Shown here: positions 8,710-17,033 of the stretch, one piece after another
Numbering within the stretch: position 1 is the stretch's first letter
How the letters are laid out: each line of letters opens with the position of its first letter
Source: Heyndrickxia ginsengihumi
GTDB taxonomy: Bacteria; Bacillota; Bacilli; Bacillales; Bacillaceae_C
Direction of reading: 5' to 3'
Length of the DNA stretch: 64,000 nt
NCBI RefSeq assembly: GCF_011008565.1
Contig: NZ_JAAIWK010000015.1
Span: 25,896-89,895 of the forward strand
Position numbers and translations under genes: made by a program
Notes under the pieces: model-generated
Told to the model about the DNA's origin: nothing
The model's database searches: none
Seen by the model: the letters and a program-made list of their open reading frames with translations, nothing else

Positions 8710-9065
8710 TGTCTGCTGAAAAATATGACGTTTTTCAGGCGATTGCAGATCCGACTCGTAGAGAGGTATTGCGATTACTTAGTGAAAAAGAGGAATTGCC
8801 AATTTCAAAAATAACCGCTCATTTTCCTATTACACGTACAGCGATTGTAAAGCATCTTAATATCCTTTCTGATGCAAAATTAATTAGCGGCAGGAAAAAG
8901 GGAAGAGAAAAGCTGTATCGTTTACAACCAGAACCGCTAGCTGAATTAAAAGAATGGCTTTTCTATTACGAGCGATTTTGGAATAATAAATTGTCTATCC
9001 TTAAACATATTGTAGAAACGGGTGAAACTTCTTCTTTACAAGTTATTAAAGATAAAGAGAATTAA
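8709..9065 (+). CDS. ArsR-family transcriptional regulator
   Basis: A 118-residue winged-helix regulator: FQAIADPTRREVLRLLSEKE at the start, recognition region ITRTAIVKHLNILSDAKLI near 43-61, and the wing KKGREKLYRL. I see no cysteine-rich metal site, so it probably answers to a non-metal signal or to its partner protein. It overlaps the SRPBCC gene by one base. The likely operator is the palindrome at 8223-8250. Confidence 0.92.
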   Translation: MSAEKYDVFQAIADPTRREVLRLLSEKEELPISKITAHFPITRTAIVKHLNILSDAKLISGRKKGREKLYRLQPEPLAELKEWLFYYERFWNNKLSILKHIVETGETSSLQVIKDKEN

Positions 9066-9102
9066 TCATCACCTTTATCATTGCTGTTTGTGATAAAACG
9101 AA

Positions 9103-9248
9103 GAGGCTGGGACAAAAGGATATTAACTAAAGAAACCCCGAATATTGCGCCCAATCCCGCTTCGGTACTGTCCTTCGCTTTTCCGGAGCCGATTTGTGCA
9201 ATGTTCCTCTCGTCTTTAGCTAACACTTTTGAATTTTGTTCCAGCCTC
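9103..9248 (+). repeat. dispersed repeat, shell-only copy (a)
   Basis: It begins GAGGCTGGGACAAAAGG and ends TTTTGTTCCAGCCTC, with inner arms TTAACTAAAGAAACCCCGAA and GCAATGTT...GTCTTTAGCTAAC that are themselves imperfectly inverted. A short piece, TCCTTCGCTTTTCCGGA, is all that is left of the core. It is 146 bp long and sits after the arsR-type gene. Nothing else is evident between 9066 and 9515. Confidence 0.85.
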
Positions 9249-9515
9249 GATATAATGATGAGAGAAAGATGTTTAGATCGCAACATAGTAATTGTATGAA
9301 AAGTAAACATTATCATCATATTCATTTATAAATTTTATAGTGACCAAATACATATAAGTTTGTAACGTCTTCTTCTTTATTTTTTGCCCACTTTATAAGG
9401 TGAGGACTTTTTATTTCAGTTTGGGATCAGAAAAACATGCAACTGAAAACTACCCAGATCAGTGGCATGTAAGAAATTCATTTTATTCGTATATCTTTAA
9501 AAATTTGCTATAACA

Positions 9516-9749
9516 TTAATATAGTGTCCGTTCGTTATAGCAGGAAGGAAACCCATTTATATCGTGAATCATATTGTAATCGTAGTGTTTTAGTGCAAAC
9601 TGCGATTGATACAAATACTCCATCACATATAATTTTCCGTCGGATGCACTACATAGAATGCCAGAAGTTCCTTGCCCACTTGATAAAGAAATTCCTATCG
9701 GTTTGCCCATTAATTGTCTAATTTTTTGCTGCCACGGCATATACTGCAT
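9516..9749 (-). CDS. small conserved-looking hypothetical protein
   Basis: 77 residues starting MQYMPWQQKIRQLMGKPIGI. The order KPIGISLSSGQGTSGILCS followed by YVMEYLYQSQFALKHY looks like a compact beta-barrel-type fold, which I seem to have met in spore formers but cannot name. ATAGGGGGAATG places a good ribosome binding site before ATG 9749. Single gene; no partner is evident. Function unknown. Confidence 0.7.
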   Translation of the reverse strand: MQYMPWQQKIRQLMGKPIGISLSSGQGTSGILCSASDGKLYVMEYLYQSQFALKHYDYNMIHDINGFPSCYNERTLY

Positions 9750-9883
9750 TCCCCCTATAAGTCCAGCATATGTATGGATGATGCTTTAGTGACAGAATAT
9801 TGTAATGAACAAATCGGACATATGAAGGGGATTAGAAAAGCACTGCATTCTCTATAACATTTCAAAAACGAATAGTTTCTGAA

Positions 9884-10054
9884 TTATTCAACATCTACCG
9901 TTGAGGATTCAGGCGCAAGAATAGATCCTATCAGTGATATTTCTTTCCTAATGGAATCTTTTCGTCGTGGATCATTCGTACTATAGTATTCATCAAATAA
10001 TTGACCTAGAATTTGGATTAATTCTAAGTATTCATCTTCTCTTTCTTCGACCAT
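9884..10054 (-). CDS. small acidic hypothetical protein (56 aa)
   Basis: ATG 10054 is preceded by AAAAGGTGATTGAAT. The protein (MVEEREDEYLELIQILGQLF...) is rich in acidic residues in its first half, probably helical, and ends STVDVE. Its binding site and codon use are like those of its neighbours, so I think it is real. I do not recognise the family. Together with the gene at 9516-9749 it could form a minus-strand pair, separated by about 135 bases. Confidence 0.65.
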   Translation of the reverse strand: MVEEREDEYLELIQILGQLFDEYYSTNDPRRKDSIRKEISLIGSILAPESSTVDVE

Positions 10055-10241
10055 ATTCAATCACCTTTTAAGATAATGGAGATACACAAGATTAACTAGA
10101 TAATGATAAAAAACTGGGATGGTTGATTTGATTATATAATAGAAAGTGTATTATTTCATAGGAGAGATTCAGAGATAGTTGTAATGAAGTTAACTAACTT
10201 TATAATGGGTATAGTATATAGGCATGTTTTTGTTGTAATAA

Positions 10242-10379
10242 GAGGCTGGGACAAAAGGATATTAGAAAGAAACCTCGAATATTGCGTTCCACCCCCCTCC
10301 AGAAACATCCTTTTCTTTCCGGAGCTGATTTGTACAATATTTGTCTTTAGCTAACCATTTTTGAGTTTGTCCCAGTCTC
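10242..10379 (+). repeat. dispersed repeat, shell-only copy (b)
   Basis: Same orientation as the copy at 9103: GAGGCTGGGACAAAAGGAT at the left and GTCTTTAGCTAACC...TTTGTCCCAGTCTC at the right, 138 bp. It ends eight bases before the stop codon of the convergent secreted-protein gene. The stretch 10055-10241 holds nothing I recognise. Confidence 0.85.
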
Positions 10380-10386
10380 GCATTAA

Positions 10387-10767
10387 CTAACGTACGTGAA
10401 GATGTGCGGTGATCTTTTTCCCTCCAAGTGAAATGTACACATTGTAAGTACCTGGTGTAGTACGAGTGCCAACCTTCCATTTCCATGTAATATAGCCTTT
10501 GCTTGTTGATTTTTTAGCCTGTAGTCCCGCTGCTTTGCTTCGGCCAGATTTATAATATACCGATATTTGTCCTTTCGACTTCGGCGCACCTTTTACAGTA
10601 ACAGAAGCATACTGACCATGGCGAACATTTAATGTTGAGCTCGTTACTTTTAATGAATAATGTTTAGTTGCAGCTGAAGCATGGAGAGGTTCTGTTACTA
10701 CTGTTGTTCCTGTTAAGATCCCAAAAGACAAAAGAAAAGCAGTAAAAATTGATAAGACCTTTTTCAA
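10387..10767 (-). CDS. secreted protein of unknown function
   Basis: 126 residues with a clear signal peptide (KK, then a hydrophobic stretch about 5-20, cleavage likely after LHASA near 32). The mature part (YSLKVTSSTLNVRHGQYASV, KGAPKSKGQISVYYKSG, TPGTYNVYISLGGKKITAHL) has the alternating pattern of one immunoglobulin-like beta sandwich. The start is TTG 10767 behind GAAGGGAA. It is single; a 10-bp palindrome lies 34 bases upstream. Similar small Ig-like secreted proteins occur in bacilli, but I cannot assign a role. Confidence 0.75.
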   Translation of the reverse strand: MKKVLSIFTAFLLSFGILTGTTVVTEPLHASAATKHYSLKVTSSTLNVRHGQYASVTVKGAPKSKGQISVYYKSGRSKAAGLQAKKSTSKGYITWKWKVGTRTTPGTYNVYISLGGKKITAHLHVR

Positions 10768-10800
10768 AACGATAATTCCCTTCTATTGATAATATATTTA

Positions 10801-10823
10801 TTAAAAGCAAATATTGCTTTTAA
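10801..10823. promoter_or_regulatory. perfect palindrome upstream of the secreted-protein gene
   Basis: TTAAAAGCAA (10801-10810) and TTGCTTTTAA (10814-10823) are separated by ATA. The position, 34 bases before the TTG start of the gene on the minus strand, suits an operator or a leader hairpin. No regulator is assigned. Confidence 0.5.
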
Positions 10824-11179
10824 TAGACTAATAGATTAATAGATATAAAGGCGCAATATGTATCTTTTTTAAAATAGATATCTTTTAAGTCAGTAAATTC
10901 CAAATAGAAGTTTATCACAAAATAGAGATAAATGAAATCATATTATCCGATGGAGGTTTGTCCAATTTACAAATTTCTTTAAGCGTGGCGGCAATAGTAA
11001 CATCCGTGCATGGGGACTTTTAATAAACGGTGTGGTGCCTACCTTATGTCATACTTTTTTTCATATCTACAAATACTCTTGTTAACTGTTTTAATAGAAT
11101 CATAACATTCTGCGGAAATGGAGTAGCATGTTATGATATAAAAAGGGTAGCTAAATCTTAAAAGCAAACAATCAATTAG

Positions 11180-11300
11180 TTTGGAGAAGCGTCCGCTCGA
11201 CTCCTGTGGGAAAAGCAAGAAAGGTGATACCTTGCAGAAGCGCAGCGACGAATCGGCTCGGTGCTTGCCCGCGGAAAGTAAGCAGTAAGCTTTGGAGAAC
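11180..11300 (+). repeat. dispersed repeat, core-only degenerate copy (f)
   Basis: CGACTCCTGTGGGAAAAGCA, a centre with GCAGCGACGAATCGGCTCGG and TTGCCCGCGGAAAGTAAGC follow the order of the core module. Short direct repeats of TTTGGAGAA flank it (near 11180 and 11291). The region 10824-11179 upstream shows no gene. Confidence 0.65.
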
Positions 11301-11410
11301 CATCATCTATGATCTATGCTTCATAATTGATTAAGCATGTATTCAAAGATTGTATGATTTTACGGTAGGGTACTTTTCATATGAAATTGCAAGAAGAGGA
11401 GGAATATGGA

Positions 11411-12271
11411 TTGAAATTAGTAGCCATTGACTTAGATGGGACGTTATTATCAGAGGATGGTACGATTAGTGCGAAAAATAGACAAGCGATATTGGCTGTA
11501 CAAAAGCAAGGAAATATCGTTGCAATTTGCTCAGGACGATCTTTTCATGATACGCAAACAATTCTTTTAAATGCAGGAATTGATTGTCCATTCATTACGG
11601 GAAATGGTGCAATAGCTTATGATTCCAATGCTGTACTTCAAAAGCTTATGATACCCGAACATGTGATAACAGAACTTCTACAATTGCTTGAGGCAAAAGG
11701 ATATTACTACGAATTATATACAAATGAAGGAGTTTATATTTTAAGTAAAGGAAAAGAAAGACTTGGGGAAGAAATACGATTACTAAAAGAAAAAGATTTG
11801 AACTTTCCGTCTGAATGGGCAACAAAAGAAATGGAAATTCAATTTCAGCAGCATCATTTACATTATTTTGATCATTTTCAAGATCTCCATATCGCTGATC
11901 TTGAAATCTATAAAATTTTTGTATTGTCTTTTAATAGGGAAAGTCTCCAGTATTTACAAGAACTGTTAGGGAAAAGACAGGACGTTTCACTTACTTCTTC
12001 AGGAGTAACGAAGCTTGAAATTGCCCATACAAAGGTGAGCAAAGGAAATGCATTAACACATCTAGCCAATCATTTACATATTCCATTAAAAGATACTATA
12101 GCGATTGGAGATAACTTAAATGATCTCTCAATGTTCAGTGTTGCTGGGATGAGCATAGCGATGGGAAATGCAGAGGATGAGGTTAAACAGCAAAGTACAT
12201 ATACGACTAAGAATTATGACGAGGATGGTGTAGCCTACGCATTGCAAAAATATGTATTGGCTCTACAATAA
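11411..12271 (+). CDS. Cof-type HAD-IIB family phosphatase
   Basis: A 286-residue haloacid-dehalogenase-like hydrolase of the Cof subfamily; relatives dephosphorylate sugar phosphates or flavin precursors. Motif I is DLDGTLL with D7 and D9, motif II is ICSGRS, and motif III/IV is IAIGDNLNDLSMFSVAG near 232-247, with a cap domain between. I chose TTG 11411 because GAAGAGGAGG lies just before it and the protein then starts directly on the first strand (MKLVAIDLDG). A longer reading from ATG 11381 would put that binding site inside the gene. Substrate unknown; stands alone. Confidence 0.88.
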   Translation: MKLVAIDLDGTLLSEDGTISAKNRQAILAVQKQGNIVAICSGRSFHDTQTILLNAGIDCPFITGNGAIAYDSNAVLQKLMIPEHVITELLQLLEAKGYYYELYTNEGVYILSKGKERLGEEIRLLKEKDLNFPSEWATKEMEIQFQQHHLHYFDHFQDLHIADLEIYKIFVLSFNRESLQYLQELLGKRQDVSLTSSGVTKLEIAHTKVSKGNALTHLANHLHIPLKDTIAIGDNLNDLSMFSVAGMSIAMGNAEDEVKQQSTYTTKNYDEDGVAYALQKYVLALQ

Positions 12272-12341
12272 AAACGGAGGGAACCCTTTTTGAAGGAGTT
12301 CCCTTCATGTATAGTGAATCACAATAATTTTCATTTAATGA

Positions 12342-12551
12342 CTATCTAAAGTTTCCGGTATCGATTGTGTTATTAAAGCTAAGGAAATTGTTGTTAATGA
12401 TAAATCCGCCAGTAGAGCTGCTTCCTGAACCATGTGTTGTTTTTGATACTGTTATTGGTGAAATAAAAGCTGTATCCCCAAAGCTTACTGTTGCTGTGCC
12501 ACTAACATTTAATATTTGTGTGCTTCCGATGATTGCTGGCAATTTCATCAT
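12342..12551 (-). CDS. GerPA/GerPF-type spore germination protein
   Basis: 69 residues of the GerPA/GerPF family: PAIIGSTQILNVSG at the start, FGDTAFISP, SKTTHGSGSSSTGGF and NNFLSFNNTID near the end. GerP proteins sit in the spore coat and help germinants reach the inner membrane. This one is not in a gerP operon; isolated paralogs are common in bacilli. GAAGG lies directly before two consecutive ATGs (12551 and 12548), and either could be the start. Expression under sporulation control is expected but no promoter was identified. Confidence 0.85.
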   Translation of the reverse strand: MMKLPAIIGSTQILNVSGTATVSFGDTAFISPITVSKTTHGSGSSSTGGFIINNNFLSFNNTIDTGNFR

Positions 12552-12722
12552 CCTTCAATCAAAAAATTGGATTCCATATTAATATATTTGTTGTTAGCAA
12601 AAATGTATAGACAATCATCATTAAAAGAAAGACTAACTTTTTCAAATATTTATGTATGAAAGGCAAGGCGAAATCTAGTTGCAAAACCATAGGAAAAATA
12701 TTGGGAACATAAATATTCTTTA

Positions 12723-13691
12723 TTACTCATTACCTAAGATGTTTGTTAAGCGTGAAAGCCCATATGAAGCGTCTTTCATTATTGTGTCAATTAATATTTC
12801 TACTTTTGGCACATCGTGTATAAGTCCCATTACTTGTCCGGCCCAGGCAAACCCGTTTGCTTCATCACCCCCATAAATGTACGCAAGATTTGCTTTTCCG
12901 CTAATACGCTCTTTTAAATCCTCATATGTAGCACCTAGCTGTTCACTTTCTAAAATCTTCATTGTATAATCTGATTTGATTACACGACCTGGTGTGCCAA
13001 ATGTACGTTTAATAACGACAGTGTCCATTTCTGAACCTTCTACTAATGCCTGTTTATAAGTTTGGACAGCGTCTACACATTCCTTAGTTGCGATAAAACG
13101 CGTACCCATTTCAATACCATCTGCACCAAGTGCTAATGCTGCAAGGAAACCTCTTCCATCACCGATCCCGCCACTAGCAATAACCGGAATTGAAACCGAT
13201 TCAACAATACGGGGGATGAGCACGATTGTGCCAAGATCATCTTTACCAATATGTCCGCCTCCTTCCTGGCCTACAGCGATAACCGCAGACGCACCTAGTA
13301 TTTCTGCCTTTTTTGCTTGCCTTACAGTTGAAACAAGCACTAATGAGTGAATATTGGTATCTTTAATTCTTTCTAATATCGGCTGAGGATTTCCCCCTGT
13401 AATGGAAATGGCATGTACGTTTTCTTCGATGGCAACTTCTAACAAGTCGTTATATGCCTTATTGTATGAACCAATGGCAAAATTAACAGCAAAGGCTTTA
13501 TCTGTTAACTCTCTTACTTTATGGATTTCTGCTCGCAATTTTTCCGGTGTAAATAATGTCATAGCTGTAATTTGGCCAAGACCGCCCGCATTTGAAACAG
13601 CCGCTGCAAGTTCAGCATTTCCTAAATAGGCCAATCCTCCTTGAATAATCGGGTATTTAATGTCCAGTAAATTAGTAATACGTGTTTTCAT
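12723..13691 (-). CDS. nitronate monooxygenase / FabK-like FMN enzyme
   Basis: A 322-residue TIM-barrel flavoprotein of the nitronate monooxygenase (2-nitropropane dioxygenase) family, close in style to Bacillus YrpB. YPIIQGGLAYLGNAELAAAV opens the barrel; VGQEGGGHIG carries the conserved histidine; IPVIASGGIGDGRGFLAAL and ADGIEMGTRFIATKEC form the FMN phosphate site. Members oxidise alkyl nitronates such as propionate 3-nitronate, while the related FabK reduces enoyl-ACP, so exact chemistry cannot be set from sequence. It is single, behind GGAAGGTTACATA before ATG 13691. Confidence 0.88.
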   Translation of the reverse strand: MKTRITNLLDIKYPIIQGGLAYLGNAELAAAVSNAGGLGQITAMTLFTPEKLRAEIHKVRELTDKAFAVNFAIGSYNKAYNDLLEVAIEENVHAISITGGNPQPILERIKDTNIHSLVLVSTVRQAKKAEILGASAVIAVGQEGGGHIGKDDLGTIVLIPRIVESVSIPVIASGGIGDGRGFLAALALGADGIEMGTRFIATKECVDAVQTYKQALVEGSEMDTVVIKRTFGTPGRVIKSDYTMKILESEQLGATYEDLKERISGKANLAYIYGGDEANGFAWAGQVMGLIHDVPKVEILIDTIMKDASYGLSRLTNILGNE

Positions 13692-13953
13692 TATGTAACC
13701 TTCCTTATGTTTAAGTGTAGTATATTGTGAAATCCTTATTAGTACTCAAGAATAGTAGTAATCATTTTCATTAAAGCATCGCTATAGTGATATCAATAAA
13801 GGCATAAATAAAGTGTGATCGAATAGCGTTTTATACAATTTTAAACCAAAATTCTATAATAAAGAATAAAAACGAGTAAATAGCTTCATACTATCATTAC
13901 GTACAGACCTCTTTAATTTTCGGATGAAGTTGATCTGACGTAGGTGGCATTGA

Positions 13954-13980
13954 AAATAGTCCCATCATTTGGGGCTATTT
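13954..13980. terminator. bidirectional terminator-like hairpin
   Basis: AAATAGTCCC (13954-13963) pairs with GGGGCTATTT (13971-13980), ten pairs with one wobble, with T-rich sequence on the plus side and TTTT on the minus side. It probably ends the minus-strand gene at 14094-14450. The rest of 13692-13953 is featureless. Confidence 0.6.
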
Positions 13981-13999
13981 TTTATGCGCATACGTCGTT

Positions 14000-14092
14000 T
14001 GTAACAGGAACTCTGCAAGATTAGCGTATCAGCGGAGAAAGTCTGAAGGCATATGCTAAGGCTCTCGGACCGCCCGCGAAATGCGAACCAAC
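14000..14092 (+). repeat. degenerate core copy of the dispersed repeat (i)
   Basis: AACTCTGCAAGATTAGC..., GGCTCTCGGACCGCCCGCG and AAATGCGAACC match the core layout of the repeat near 44130-44230 in the same orientation, with many substitutions. It abuts the stop codon of the next gene. Confidence 0.5.
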
Positions 14093-14093
14093 G

Positions 14094-14450
14094 TTAAGAT
14101 TGCACGATCGTCCCTTGATGAAAAATTATTTGCCAATTTCCATCCGCCTGTTTTTTCCATAACGAGCTTCTTAAACTCACTTTTGAGTTTGTATGATCTT
14201 TTATTTCAAAGGTCGTTTGGACGATATTAGAGGACAACTCTTTAATTGCAAAATGAAAACATTCCATTTTTGGTACTGCAAGGCCATTTAAGCAGTCTTG
14301 TTTATTTTTTTTCTTACCAGAGCTTGTAAATTCGATAAAATCATCGGCAATGAATTTATCCATTTCACTTTGCGATTTGCGAATTTCTGGCTTTAATAGC
14401 TGCGTTTCTAAAAAATATAAATGCTCTTTTAGAGAAGATGGACGTTCCAT
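14094..14450 (-). CDS. DUF4440 / NTF2-like protein
   Basis: 118 residues with the SnoaL/NTF2-like layout of DUF4440: a first helix (LKEHLYFLETQLLKPEIRKS), FIADDFIEFTSSGKKKNKQD, and the closing strands SLWKKQADGNWQIIFHQGT. Such proteins form cone-shaped beta folds and include small enzymes and binding proteins; the role here is unknown. It lies 42 bases after the start of the shared minus-strand run with the dehydrogenase gene, so the two may be co-transcribed, dehydrogenase first. Confidence 0.8.
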   Translation of the reverse strand: MERPSSLKEHLYFLETQLLKPEIRKSQSEMDKFIADDFIEFTSSGKKKNKQDCLNGLAVPKMECFHFAIKELSSNIVQTTFEIKDHTNSKVSLRSSLWKKQADGNWQIIFHQGTIVQS

Positions 14451-14492
14451 TATATTTCCTCCATATAAAATGTGTAATCGTTTGCTCGTAAG

Positions 14493-15458
14493 TTATCGTT
14501 TTAATACTTCGGGGTTAGCGATTCTAATCGGTTTGTGATCATGAAAGTATGAAATGATATTCTCAATTGAAACTGTTAAGAACTGATTGAAAATGTGATC
14601 TGTTTTCCAGCCAATATGGGGAGATAGGATAACATTGTCCAATTGCAGTAATGGATGTTCAGGAACAAGTGGCTCGCTTGAATATACATCAAGTGCCGCA
14701 CCGCCAATTTGACGTTGTTGTAAAGCAAATACTAGGGCATCTTCATCTAATATTTCGCCGCGAGCTGTGTTAATTAACAATGCATCCTTTCTCATTATAT
14801 TAAAATGGCGCTCGGAGAGTAACTTTCTCGTCTCAGGAACTAATCTAACGGCAATTACAACAAAATGTGATTGTTGTAAAAGCTTATCAAGAGAAACGTA
14901 AGTCACTCCTTGTTTTAATGCTCTTTCTTTCGTTAACCGTGGTCCCCAAGAGATCACATTCATATGAAAGGTTTTTGCAATTTCTGCAACACCAGTGCCA
15001 ATTTTTCCTAAACCGATAATACCGACTGTTTTATTTTCTAAGCTAATTCCAACAGCATCTTTCCAATTGTTGTTTTTTATCTCTTCATGAAGAAGGATCA
15101 ATTGTCTGGAAAAAGCAATCATGAAGCCAACAATTAATTCAACTACCGAGGAGGAACCACCAGGTGTGGTTGCGATTGGAATATGAAGGCGATTCGCAGC
15201 TTCCATATCGATATGCGCTAAACCTGAACCAGTCTGTGCAATGAGTTTTATGTTTTTTAATTGTTCCAACATCTCTCTCGTAAACGCCGTTCTTTCTCTT
15301 ATAGGGATTACGACATCTGCATGCATGATACGCTGAAGTAAGACCTCGGCTGTTGGTTTATCATGATATATTTCTACGTCAAAATGTTGTTTTAACATAT
15401 CGAGCTTAGGATGATGTAAAAGGAATTGCTCCCAATCATCTAAAATCACTACTTTCAT
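14493..15458 (-). CDS. D-2-hydroxyacid dehydrogenase family protein
   Basis: A 321-residue NAD-dependent D-isomer 2-hydroxyacid dehydrogenase. The Rossmann motif is VGIIGLGKIG at 145-154. The catalytic arginine is in INTARGE, the glutamate in YSSEPLVPEHPL and the histidine in LSPHIGW. Substrates in the family range from glycerate and phosphoglycerate to branched 2-oxoacids, and sequence alone does not decide. I chose ATG 15458 (MKVVILDDWE) because TGAGGTG lies six bases before it. A GTG at 15467 overlaps that site. The DUF4440 gene follows at short distance. Confidence 0.9.
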   Translation of the reverse strand: MKVVILDDWEQFLLHHPKLDMLKQHFDVEIYHDKPTAEVLLQRIMHADVVIPIRERTAFTREMLEQLKNIKLIAQTGSGLAHIDMEAANRLHIPIATTPGGSSSVVELIVGFMIAFSRQLILLHEEIKNNNWKDAVGISLENKTVGIIGLGKIGTGVAEIAKTFHMNVISWGPRLTKERALKQGVTYVSLDKLLQQSHFVVIAVRLVPETRKLLSERHFNIMRKDALLINTARGEILDEDALVFALQQRQIGGAALDVYSSEPLVPEHPLLQLDNVILSPHIGWKTDHIFNQFLTVSIENIISYFHDHKPIRIANPEVLKR

Positions 15459-15813
15459 ATATAACACCTCAGGATTTCGTTGCCTTAGGTCGCAACGCTT
15501 GAATAAAATATATTATTGTTATGATTCGCTAAAAAGCGGTCATGTCCTTTACTAACAATAAAAATATGTGAGATTGTTTTGCCTTCAATGAATTCAAGAA
15601 TTTGAAAGGTGCTTTTTATTTTCAAAACGCATAGAGAGACATAGTTGAATAAACAAATGAAGATAGGAAAATGTTATAATATGAAAGAGCAAATGCTGCT
15701 TTAATCTATATTTTCGTTTAAAAAACTGAAGGACCATTTGAGCACGGGAATGGTGTCTCAAACAATATTAATAAATCATTGTATTTTCATATACATAAAT
15801 GAGGTAGCACAAT
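15459..15813. other. divergent intergenic region
   Basis: A short hairpin, CGTTGC (15478-15483) with GCAACG (15492-15497), lies just upstream of the dehydrogenase gene. Otherwise I see no gene, repeat or clear promoter. Confidence 0.4.
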
Positions 15814-16491
15814 ATGTCTAATACTGCACAAACATATATACAGCATCTTATTAACATATATTTTCAACAATCGGATATCGAGTATGCTGAATGGTCTAGA
15901 GAGTATTTACGAAATCAGTTTGATTTTCTAGGTATTCGCACGCCGATACGTCGTAAATTAACGAAACAATTTATGAAGGAGTACGGATTACCTGCTAGAA
16001 ATCAATTAAAAGAAGTAATTTTGTTGCTATGGGATCTCCCGCATCGGGAATACCAAAAAGCAGCGCTCGATATTCTTGAAAATGTAAAAAAGACACTTTT
16101 ACCAACTGATATGGAATGGCTAGAAAAGTTGATTGTAACGAAATCATGGTGGGATACGGTTGATGCTCTTGCTCCTAATATTATGGGATATTTATTTCAA
16201 ACTTTCCCTGAACTCATTCAGCAATATCCCGAAAACTGGATCGAAAGCGATAATATTTGGCTGCAAAGGTCTGCCATTCTTTTTCAACTTAAATATAAAT
16301 TGGAAACAGATGACGAGCTTCTTTTTCGTTATATTTTACGAAGAGCAGACAGTAACGAATTTTTTGTTCAAAAAGCAATCGGCTGGGTATTGCGGGAATA
16401 CGCAAAGACTGAGCCTGAAAAAATTCGAACCTTTGTAGAACAACATGAATTAAAGGCACTAAGCAGAAGAGAAGCACTGAAACATTTGTAG
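15814..16491 (+). CDS. AlkD-type DNA alkylation repair glycosylase
   Basis: A 225-residue all-helical HEAT-like protein of the AlkC/AlkD family, which removes 3- and 7-alkylpurines from DNA without flipping the base. The active-site elements known from Bacillus cereus AlkD are recognisable: tryptophan and aspartate in KSWWDTVDALA, arginine in WLQRSAI, and tryptophan in QKAIGWVLREYAK. GAGGTAGCACAAT lies before ATG 15814. It is monocistronic, with no clear terminator on its own strand. Confidence 0.93.
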   Translation: MSNTAQTYIQHLINIYFQQSDIEYAEWSREYLRNQFDFLGIRTPIRRKLTKQFMKEYGLPARNQLKEVILLLWDLPHREYQKAALDILENVKKTLLPTDMEWLEKLIVTKSWWDTVDALAPNIMGYLFQTFPELIQQYPENWIESDNIWLQRSAILFQLKYKLETDDELLFRYILRRADSNEFFVQKAIGWVLREYAKTEPEKIRTFVEQHELKALSRREALKHL

Positions 16492-16595
16492 TTTTAAACA
16501 TGATTGGCTCAAAATGTAGATATTTTTCACTAACATTCATTTTTTTGTCATGTTTCGGCTGTGTTATGTATAAATATATAAACGTCAAGAAAAAA

Positions 16596-16621
16596 TCACC
16601 TGGTATGGCAGTACCAGGTGA
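16596..16621 (-). terminator. terminator of the 27-residue membrane protein gene
   Basis: TCACCTGGTA (16596-16605) pairs perfectly with TACCAGGTGA (16612-16621). On the minus strand the stem is followed by TTTTTTC. Confidence 0.8.
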
Positions 16622-16632
16622 TAAGAACAGTT

Positions 16633-16716
16633 TTATTTAACAAGTGCTACGATAAGTGCGAGAAAGGAAACAATGAAAAACAAGAAACCGGAAAAAGCTA
16701 AAAATATTTTGCTCAT
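16633..16716 (-). CDS. 27-residue hydrophobic membrane peptide
   Basis: ATG 16716 is preceded by AAGGGGGTGAAAAAC, a very strong binding site. The protein is MSKIFLAFSGFLFFIVSFLA followed by LIVALVK: a single membrane segment with a lysine at each end. A perfect terminator follows at once. The combination makes a genuine gene very likely. I do not recognise a named family. It could be a small membrane regulator or a type I toxin-like peptide, but I see no antitoxin RNA. Confidence 0.75.
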   Translation of the reverse strand: MSKIFLAFSGFLFFIVSFLALIVALVK

Positions 16717-16982
16717 GTTTTTCACCCCCTTGATACGTTATATTGTTTCACAAAGACAAATATGTCTGTTTACAGCAAAATAGGTATTAAGTCATCTATG
16801 TACCATTCCGATCCTTTAGTCACTTTCCAATTCTAATGTGTAAAGAGTACAAACAATTATATTAAGTGAAAAAAGGATGCCAATGCTTTTTTTGATTGGC
16901 ATCCTTTTTTTGCTGCAAAAGAATGTGCTACAATGCTGCTTATATATAAAAAACTTTACATAAAAAAATAATCCTAAAATGG
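16717..16982. other. intergenic region before the MerR gene
   Basis: It holds a strong hairpin terminator at 16871-16908, which would shield the MerR-type promoter from upstream reading. No gene is visible. Confidence 0.5.
16871..16908 (+). terminator. strong terminator upstream of the MerR promoter
   Basis: AAAAGGATGCCAAT (16871-16884) pairs perfectly with ATTGGCATCCTTTT (16895-16908), followed by more T. It can work in both directions. Confidence 0.8.
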
Positions 16983-17013
16983 TTGACTCTTCCCTTAGGG
17001 GAGACGTTAGAAT
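16983..17013 (+). promoter_or_regulatory. MerR-type promoter with 19-bp spacer and dyad
   Basis: TTGACT (16983-16988) and TAGAAT (17008-17013) are 19 bases apart, the over-long spacing typical of MerR-activated promoters. A dyad, TCTTCCC-TTA-GGGGAGA, fills the spacer. It lies 20 bases before the start of a MerR/TipA-like gene, so autoactivation is inferred. Confidence 0.8.
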
Positions 17014-17033
17014 CAGTGGTGAGGTGGATAAAG

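Noticed and set aside
9062..9325. Open frames on both strands over 9062-9325, and likewise over 10262-10486, 31127-31381 and 48798-48995
   Set aside because: They lie in copies of the dispersed repeat, lack binding sites and give unrelated or frameshifted products from copy to copy.
16633..16716. Type I toxin-antitoxin locus
   Set aside because: The peptide is toxin-like in size, but I could not see an antisense promoter or RNA overlapping it.
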